NCBI GenBank assembly: GCA_903822525.1
Contig: CAIJPI010000013.1
Coordinates: 1-38,981, forward strand
Reading direction: 5' to 3'
DNA from: an uncultured Bacteroidales bacterium
GTDB lineage: Bacteria > Bacteroidota > Bacteroidia > Bacteroidales > UBA4417
Length of the DNA: 38,981 nt
Positions 36,101 through 38,981 of this stretch are shown piece by piece. A program made the position numbers and the translations under genes. The notes beneath the pieces are model-generated. The model saw only the letters and a program-made list of their open reading frames with translations, had not been told where the DNA came from and made no database searches. How positions within the stretch are numbered: the first letter of the stretch is position 1; every line of letters starts with the position of its first letter.

Positions 36101-36166
36101 TGTGTGTCTTTATTGATCTATCATAAACTAATAAGGTTGCTATCCAAGCAACTTCCAACAACTTGA

Positions 36167-37561
36167 TTATTTTATCAAAATAAGGTATTCGAACGCGCTT
36201 AATTCCAGTGTGTTATCCAACGAAACAGCCGTTCCATCCATAGCATCCTTCCAGGATATATTCCTTAGGCTGGCAGGTACAGTAAAGGTTTTGGACGAAT
36301 TGCGTGTATTAACTAAAACAACAACCTTATCGTCCTGGGTTTCCCGTTCGAAAGCGGCGATGTCGGGATCGGAAAAGGATGTCAAAGTTCCGGAACGCAG
36401 GGCGGGATGTATTGCCCGAAGATTCATCAGCTGCTTATATTTAGCAAACATATCGGGGTTTGTAGTCCAGTTGATAGGCGAACGGCTGAAAAACGGAAGT
36501 TTTACCGGGCAACCGACTTCCTGTCCATTATAGATCAATGGGACACCGCCCATGAATGCTGAACAGACAAATGCGGCCATCGAAGCCTGTTTGCCTCCAA
36601 ACAAGCCCAAAGGGGTATCGTCCCAGGCGCATTCGTCGTGGTTCGAGGTAAAGCGCAGCTTGTGGGAATTAGCCGGAATAGAGCCGTATTCGCTCAAATG
36701 AGTAGTATACAGTATACTTGCTGATTGGCTATATTTAAATACGCTTTTGTCTTTGGCAAAGAAATCCCAGCCAAAATTCAATTTGAAACCCGCCGCAAAA
36801 TGATCCGGGCGCGAGCCTTCGGCCAACAAAATCATTTTCCGGTTGGGGATGTTCATAAGAGAATCTATCGCTTGTTTCCAGAATGAAAAAGGCACATAAT
36901 CAGCAGCGTCACACCTGAAACCATCAATATTTGCTGTCAGCACCCAATATTTCAGCGATCTTATCATTTCGAGGCGCATGGCGGAATTATCAAAATTGAG
37001 ATCGGCTACATCCTGCCAGTTGGTTCCGGCTGGGTTAATGATGTTGCCGTTTCCATCCTGTGTGTACCATGCTTTGTTCGAAATCCAGGGGTTATCCCAG
37101 GATGTGTGGTTAGCAGCCCAATCGAGTATCACGGCTATTTTGAGTTTGTGTGCTTCGCGTACGAGGGTACGCAAATCTTCCAGCGTCCCATATTCTGGAT
37201 TTACCTCCTTATAATTTCTGATGCAATAGGGCGAATTCACGGTTTTAATGACACCGATGGGGTGTATGGGCATAAGCCAGATAACGTTCACGCCCAAGGC
37301 TTTAATAGAATCGAGGCGGGGTAAAATTCCTGCAAAATTACCCGAAGCACTGAACGCCCTTTCATTAATCTCATACATCGTTATATCCGGCGTATTTGGC
37401 ACTTCAGCGAAAGGTGTTTCGTACTGTGCAGGATCTTTTGGAAGAGTATCTTCAGGAATTACCGGATCGGCAATTTTTTCGTCCTTGCCACAACTTAAGG
37501 CTGACAGCAGCAGTGCCAGAAAGCAATAAAGTATTGTGAGCCTTAAAGTTTTATTATTCAT
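36167..37561 (-). CDS. GH13 alpha-amylase family lipoprotein
   Basis: 464 residues. A lipoprotein signal ends at Cys24 (LLSALSCGKDEK), so the enzyme is envelope-anchored. The GH13 barrel shows VNVIWLMPIHPIG, DWAANHTSW (147-155), nucleophile D218 in DGFRCDAAD, acid/base E248 in LLAEGSRPD and D309 in FTSNHDE. A short C-terminal beta domain follows. It should hydrolyse alpha-1,4-glucans such as starch or glycogen fragments. No susC/susD genes are nearby, so it is not in a classic polysaccharide-utilisation locus. Its position between two electron-transfer genes is odd. Confidence 0.88.
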   Translation of the reverse strand: MNNKTLRLTILYCFLALLLSALSCGKDEKIADPVIPEDTLPKDPAQYETPFAEVPNTPDITMYEINERAFSASGNFAGILPRLDSIKALGVNVIWLMPIHPIGVIKTVNSPYCIRNYKEVNPEYGTLEDLRTLVREAHKLKIAVILDWAANHTSWDNPWISNKAWYTQDGNGNIINPAGTNWQDVADLNFDNSAMRLEMIRSLKYWVLTANIDGFRCDAADYVPFSFWKQAIDSLMNIPNRKMILLAEGSRPDHFAAGFKLNFGWDFFAKDKSVFKYSQSASILYTTHLSEYGSIPANSHKLRFTSNHDECAWDDTPLGLFGGKQASMAAFVCSAFMGGVPLIYNGQEVGCPVKLPFFSRSPINWTTNPDMFAKYKQLMNLRAIHPALRSGTLTSFSDPDIAAFERETQDDKVVVLVNTRNSSKTFTVPASLRNISWKDAMDGTAVSLDNTLELSAFEYLILIK

Positions 37562-37637
37562 GAATTTGGAATCTTTAATTGAATATGAAACCGCAAATTA
37601 TAATTGATTAAATCAGGTTGAGCAAACAGAAGCAATA

Positions 37638-38957
37638 TCAGTTAGCCTTCATTTCGAGGTTCTCAGCCCAATGCAGACGGTCTTCGGACGAATATTGCCA
37701 GGGAGCACCGTTATTTTCGATGTTGCTGAACATAGTTTTCAGCCCGCTGGGAGCGCTGTTTTGCTCCATCACCAGATAACGCCTCATATCTACTATAAGT
37801 GTCGGATGGTTGATATTAACCGGGCATTCCTGGGCACAAGCATTACAGGTGGTGCAGGCCCAAAGTTCCTCTGTCGAAATATAATCTTCCAGCAATGCTT
37901 TATTGTCATTAAATTCTTTGCCGGTTTTCACCAAACCAGGCCCTTTTTCTTTCATTCGGGCACGCAGGTCCATAAAAATTTTGCGGGGCGAAAGTCTTTT
38001 CCCGGTTGTGTTCGCCGGGCAAACCGATGTACATCGGCCACATTCGGTACATGTCAGCGAGTCGAAATAGTTTTTCCACGAAACATCTTCTACATCCTTC
38101 ACGCCAAAACGGCTGATGGGAGCATCGGCTGCCGGTATGTCAAAAGTAGCATTTGGATCGAGCATCATTTTCACTTCACGGGTTATGTCGTCCATATTGG
38201 TAAGCTTACCGAGCGGTTCGAGGCGCGATAGAAAGGTGTTGGGAACCGAAAGGAAAACATGGAAGTGTTTGGAATAAGGCAATATGTTTGCAAAGACAAA
38301 GATCAGCATGATATGTGCCCACCAGCATATTTCGTATACCAGACTTACTCCGTTAGCTGGCAAACCATTGAAAAGCCCAGCCAGTAGAATGCCTACAGGA
38401 TAATTTCCGTAAATAGTTTCGCCCGTAACGAGCTGTAATTGCACATAAGCTGCATTCATTCCAATCAGCGAAAGCATCAGCAACAATATCATGCTCAGCG
38501 CGATATTGGCATCCTGGTGCGATATTTTTTTCATTTCAATGCCTTCGAAACGGGAAATATGCACAAAGAGCCTTCGAACCAGAAAAACTATAATTGATAT
38601 GGCGACAACCAAAGCAAATACGTCGCCCGAAGCCATGATTATAGTATGCAATCCGCCCAGAACTTTCAGGGATTTCTCAACGCCAAAAAGGCCGTCAATA
38701 ATCATTTCGACGCTTCCAAACAGGATAACACAAAAACCCCAGAACACCAGTGCGTGCAAAAAGCCTATAACCGGCCGACGGAAAATTTTCGTCTGCCCAA
38801 TTGCAACGTCAAGCATAACCATAAACCGCTTGCCAAAATCACGGATGGGGAAGTTGGCTTTGGTAAATTTAAAATAGCTGATCAGCCTGCGAATGGTGAA
38901 GGTAAAAACGCCCAGGGTAATCAGGATAGTGAGCGCAAAAACAATCTGCTTTATCAT
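37638..38957 (-). CDS. Membrane cytochrome-b/HdrC-like 4Fe-4S subunit (EtfD-like)
   Basis: 439 residues. The N-terminal half has about five to six membrane helices (about 3-22, 64-84, 108-128, 150-172, 185-200 and 208-226). Histidines H68, H104 and H215 are placed to hold b-type heme, as in NarI-like domains. The C-terminal half has two 4Fe-4S motifs: CTECGRCTSVCP (303-314) and CTTCNACAQECP (368-379). This matches the membrane part of EtfD-type ETF:menaquinone oxidoreductases. With the CCG protein at 35309 it would complete the complex and move electrons from EtfAB to the quinone pool. The ATG at 38957 lies 24 bp inside the window edge, so upstream genes are not visible. Confidence 0.87.
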   Translation of the reverse strand: MIKQIVFALTILITLGVFTFTIRRLISYFKFTKANFPIRDFGKRFMVMLDVAIGQTKIFRRPVIGFLHALVFWGFCVILFGSVEMIIDGLFGVEKSLKVLGGLHTIIMASGDVFALVVAISIIVFLVRRLFVHISRFEGIEMKKISHQDANIALSMILLLMLSLIGMNAAYVQLQLVTGETIYGNYPVGILLAGLFNGLPANGVSLVYEICWWAHIMLIFVFANILPYSKHFHVFLSVPNTFLSRLEPLGKLTNMDDITREVKMMLDPNATFDIPAADAPISRFGVKDVEDVSWKNYFDSLTCTECGRCTSVCPANTTGKRLSPRKIFMDLRARMKEKGPGLVKTGKEFNDNKALLEDYISTEELWACTTCNACAQECPVNINHPTLIVDMRRYLVMEQNSAPSGLKTMFSNIENNGAPWQYSSEDRLHWAENLEMKAN

Positions 38958-38981
38958 AATAAATTGATTAACAGTAAAAAA

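Noticed and set aside
36167-37561. Polysaccharide-utilisation locus around the alpha-amylase
   Set aside because: No susC/susD-like pair, regulator or other glycoside hydrolase lies next to it; glgB is more than 20 kb away.

Overview
The window is chromosomal DNA of a member of the Bacteroidota, most likely an anaerobic, Bacteroidales/Marinilabiliales-like lineage. The evidence is a secreted protein with a C-terminal type IX secretion sorting domain, several lipoproteins, Bacteroidota-type promoters (TTTG or TTG, about 20-24 nt, then TAnnTTTG) and Bacteroidota-typical versions of FloA, ClpC, GyrA and the ETF/acyl-CoA dehydrogenase genes. I see no mobile element, CRISPR array, tRNA or rRNA. 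Most of the window is ordinary core and metabolic gene content.

Layout. Positions 1-8759: a 7-nt tandem repeat, a lipoprotein amidohydrolase, an OsmC-family protein convergent with a NUDIX CoA pyrophosphatase (their stop codons share one terminator hairpin), ClpS, an M48 metalloprotease lipoprotein, an NfeD-FloA membrane pair, a (p)ppGpp synthetase whose hydrolase site is degenerate, and a small OB-like unknown. Positions 8760-9891: no convincing protein gene. This interval appears to encode a large structured non-coding RNA of about 890 nt, with its own promoter-like sequence, many small hairpins capped by GNRA or CUUG loops, a possible pseudoknot and a 13-bp intrinsic terminator. It is the most unusual part of the window. 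Positions 9892-12405: a TrkA/TrkH (KtrAB-type) potassium uptake pair directly downstream of that RNA.

Positions 12406-16272 (minus strand): a small acidic-tailed protein, a glycogen branching enzyme and a membrane-anchored SRPBCC/GyrI-like protein. Positions 16428-21149 (plus): a small lipoprotein, a coiled-coil DUF2130 protein with a nuclease-like core, and a 936-residue secreted Omp28-like protein. Positions 21559-25382 (minus): gyrA followed by a TPR protein. Positions 25653-28262 (plus): clpC behind a near-ideal promoter. Positions 28377-38957 (all minus): an HD hydrolase, two acyl-CoA dehydrogenases, etfA, etfB, and two genes that look like the halves of a membrane ETF:menaquinone oxidoreductase (a HdrB-like CCG protein and a cytochrome-b/HdrC-like 4Fe-4S protein), with a lipoprotein alpha-amylase gene between the halves.

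How it fits together: the right arm forms an acyl-CoA oxidation module in which electrons pass from acyl-CoA dehydrogenase through EtfAB to the membrane Fe-S/heme complex and then to menaquinone. The left arm holds protein quality control and membrane organisation (ClpS, M48, NfeD/FloA), stringent-response signalling and potassium transport. All functional calls come from reading motifs by eye; no database or folding program was run.
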